From assembly GCA_004298405.1 (NCBI GenBank), contig SCSL01000057.1:1-5404 (forward strand): a stretch of DNA of 5,404 nucleotides, in the 5' to 3' direction. The notes beneath the pieces are model-generated. The model was not told where the DNA came from, made no database searches, and was given only the letters and a program-made list of their open reading frames with translations. This document shows positions 4,136 through 5,404 of this stretch, piece after piece. The DNA comes from Patescibacteria group bacterium (lineage in GTDB: Bacteria > Patescibacteriota > Patescibacteriia > UBA9934 > GWF2-40-263). The translations under genes and the position numbers were made by a program. Positions within the stretch are counted from its first letter, which is position 1. Each line of letters starts with the position of its first letter.

Positions 4136-5404
4136 ATGGATCGCGACCCGCTTCAAAAGTTGCTCGCTTTTGCCCGAGAACTCGAGAAAGACGCGCCTCC
4201 AGCAAAAGGAGTCCAACATCTGTTGTTGCGTAGGCTCCTGCAGGAGCTTGGACCTGTCGGCGATTTGCTGGAGTGGATCGCCGTGGCGGAGCTAGACATG
4301 GCGCGAGACGAGATCGTCATGCGCCTTGACCAAGCACGACCTGTAATCGCTCAACTCGACGAGTTGCTCGTCGCCCCAGTGGTAACGCCAGAGGATATCG
4401 TCAACCAGGCCGTATCTGTGCGGATGAACGCGATCCTGGATCGCATCATCACTGCCTCGGTGGAACGCCTGCCTGCTGACCTTCAAAGGCATTGTATCAA
4501 CGCACGTACGATTCGCAAGGCTCATGCGTCTCGCGCAGAGCACTGGAACTCGTTACGTCGTGAGATCATGGACTGTGCCCACGGTTTTCGCGGGATAGTC
4601 GCGGATCTGTCCCACGCGTACTACCAAGGACATAACCTGGAAGGCCTACACGCGACGAGCCAAGAAGCCATCACAGCTGTACAATCTCTCATCGTCAACT
4701 TGCGGCAGACTGAGACAGCTCTTCAACAACTAAACGATGAGCTCGAAGAATCCTACCAACAGGTGGTCCCGCTCTCCAAAAACAGCGAGCGTGTGATCGC
4801 TGAACTCACGCGACTACGTGCCGCCATGAAGGTTCTGGAAGTGCCGATCCCGTCGGAAATCCAGGAACAGATGGCTGAGTATGAGGATCGCCTACGGATT
4901 TACCTTTCAAACATGATCGATGACTTCGCCGAGCTTCCCGTCTTCGAACGGGACCCGACTTTCGTCGACGCTCTGCAGGAAATCGAAGAACTTTGCGCGC
5001 GCACAAAGCATGTCCTCAACCCGATCCGTCCAAGCGTGTTCCAGCGACCTCTGGAGCGCGCAGAAGAAGTACGACGCCTGGCGCTCATCGCCTTGTGCAT
5101 CTATACGAATCGGCCAGACGGCTTCAATCCGCTGAAGCGCCATAAAGGCGTTGGAAAATTCAGCGCACCAGAAGTGCTCATGCTCGCCGATCTCATCGAC
5201 GAGTCCGAAAAGGAGGTCGCGGCTGACGCGATCTTCAACTTCCAAACTCCAGAGGGCGGAAATCTGACGGAGAAGTCATTTCGAAAGCACTGGTATTACC
5301 GCGTGACCAGTGCGGGGATCGAACAGGTCAATGAATGGCTGAACGAGACCCAAGACCAGCAGGATCTTGAACAACGAATTGAAGTGGCCATCGACCAACG
5401 CAAG
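4136..5404 (+). CDS. Unrecognised large helical coiled-coil protein, incomplete at the right edge
   Basis: The frame stays open for 423 codons to the window end, so the C-terminus is missing. It begins MDRDPLQKLLAFARELEKDA. I do not recognise the family. Nearly all of it is predicted helical by eye: residues 5-75 form amphipathic helices, and about 180-232 (SLIVNLRQTETALQQLNDEL and on) have heptad-like spacing typical of a coiled coil. Another helical block spans 240-325. Residues 343-402 (APEVLMLADLIDESEKEVAA, then SFRKHWYYRVTSAGIEQVNE) resemble a winged helix, with YYRVTSAGIEQVNEWL like the wing and last helix of MarR/PadR-type domains; this resemblance is weak. There is no signal peptide or membrane segment, so it is probably cytoplasmic. 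It is divergently transcribed from the methyltransferase-like operon across a 119-bp control region with an operator-like palindrome. Antisense ORFs within it have poor composition and were dismissed. Confidence 0.8.
   Translation, partial: MDRDPLQKLLAFARELEKDAPPAKGVQHLLLRRLLQELGPVGDLLEWIAVAELDMARDEIVMRLDQARPVIAQLDELLVAPVVTPEDIVNQAVSVRMNAILDRIITASVERLPADLQRHCINARTIRKAHASRAEHWNSLRREIMDCAHGFRGIVADLSHAYYQGHNLEGLHATSQEAITAVQSLIVNLRQTETALQQLNDELEESYQQVVPLSKNSERVIAELTRLRAAMKVLEVPIPSEIQEQMAEYEDRLRIYLSNMIDDFAELPVFERDPTFVDALQEIEELCARTKHVLNPIRPSVFQRPLERAEEVRRLALIALCIYTNRPDGFNPLKRHKGVGKFSAPEVLMLADLIDESEKEVAADAIFNFQTPEGGNLTEKSFRKHWYYRVTSAGIEQVNEWLNETQDQQDLEQRIEVAIDQRK

Noticed and set aside
4806..5245. 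Several minus-strand ORFs at the right end (about 66-112 codons)
   Set aside because: All are opposite the uninterrupted 423-codon plus-strand frame, which has a clear AAGGAG site and a coherent helical protein.
1..5404. CRISPR array, tRNA, rRNA or riboswitch
   Set aside because: No regularly spaced repeats, tRNA-like cloverleaf, rRNA sequence or familiar riboswitch core was seen on either strand.

Overview
The window looks bacterial: there are Shine-Dalgarno-type ribosome binding sites, sigma-70-like promoter boxes, rho-independent hairpins and the standard genetic code. The best-identified gene is a membrane pyrophosphatase (hppA). The phylum cannot be fixed from this window. A bacterium from a poorly sampled lineage, possibly candidate phyla radiation-like, is a guess based on the small hypothetical genes and the variant RNase HII motif.

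Layout. Positions 1-64 (minus strand) hold the start of an ORF that runs off the left edge, with its start codon inside a perfect 7-bp hairpin. Positions 94-247 (minus) hold a 51-codon N-terminal remnant of ribonuclease HII (rnhB), cut off just after its first active-site motif. Positions 304-2280 (plus) hold a complete K+-independent-type H+-translocating pyrophosphatase. Positions 2281-2350 hold two back-to-back terminators, one for each converging transcription unit. From 4016 down to 2365 (minus) lies a compact operon: a 344-aa methyltransferase-like protein, a 21-codon ORF with a very strong ribosome binding site, and a 177-aa protein with two possible helix-turn-helix segments. The last two share a frame and are separated only by one TAG codon directly followed by ATG. 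Positions 4017-4135 are a divergent promoter region with a palindromic operator-like site. From 4136 to the right edge (plus) runs an open, incomplete coding region of at least 423 codons, a mostly helical protein with a coiled coil and a possible winged helix near its visible end.

How the parts fit. hppA is a self-contained housekeeping energy gene that couples PPi hydrolysis to proton pumping. The remnant rnhB beside it suggests a rearrangement or insertion at the left edge. The right half (2365-5404) is a divergently transcribed set of genes that I cannot assign to known families with certainty. A methyltransferase-like fold, DNA-binding-like small proteins and a large coiled-coil protein sharing one control region suggest an accessory or mobile-element module, and this is the part of the window most likely to hold undescribed biology. 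No tRNA, rRNA, CRISPR array or complete insertion sequence was seen.
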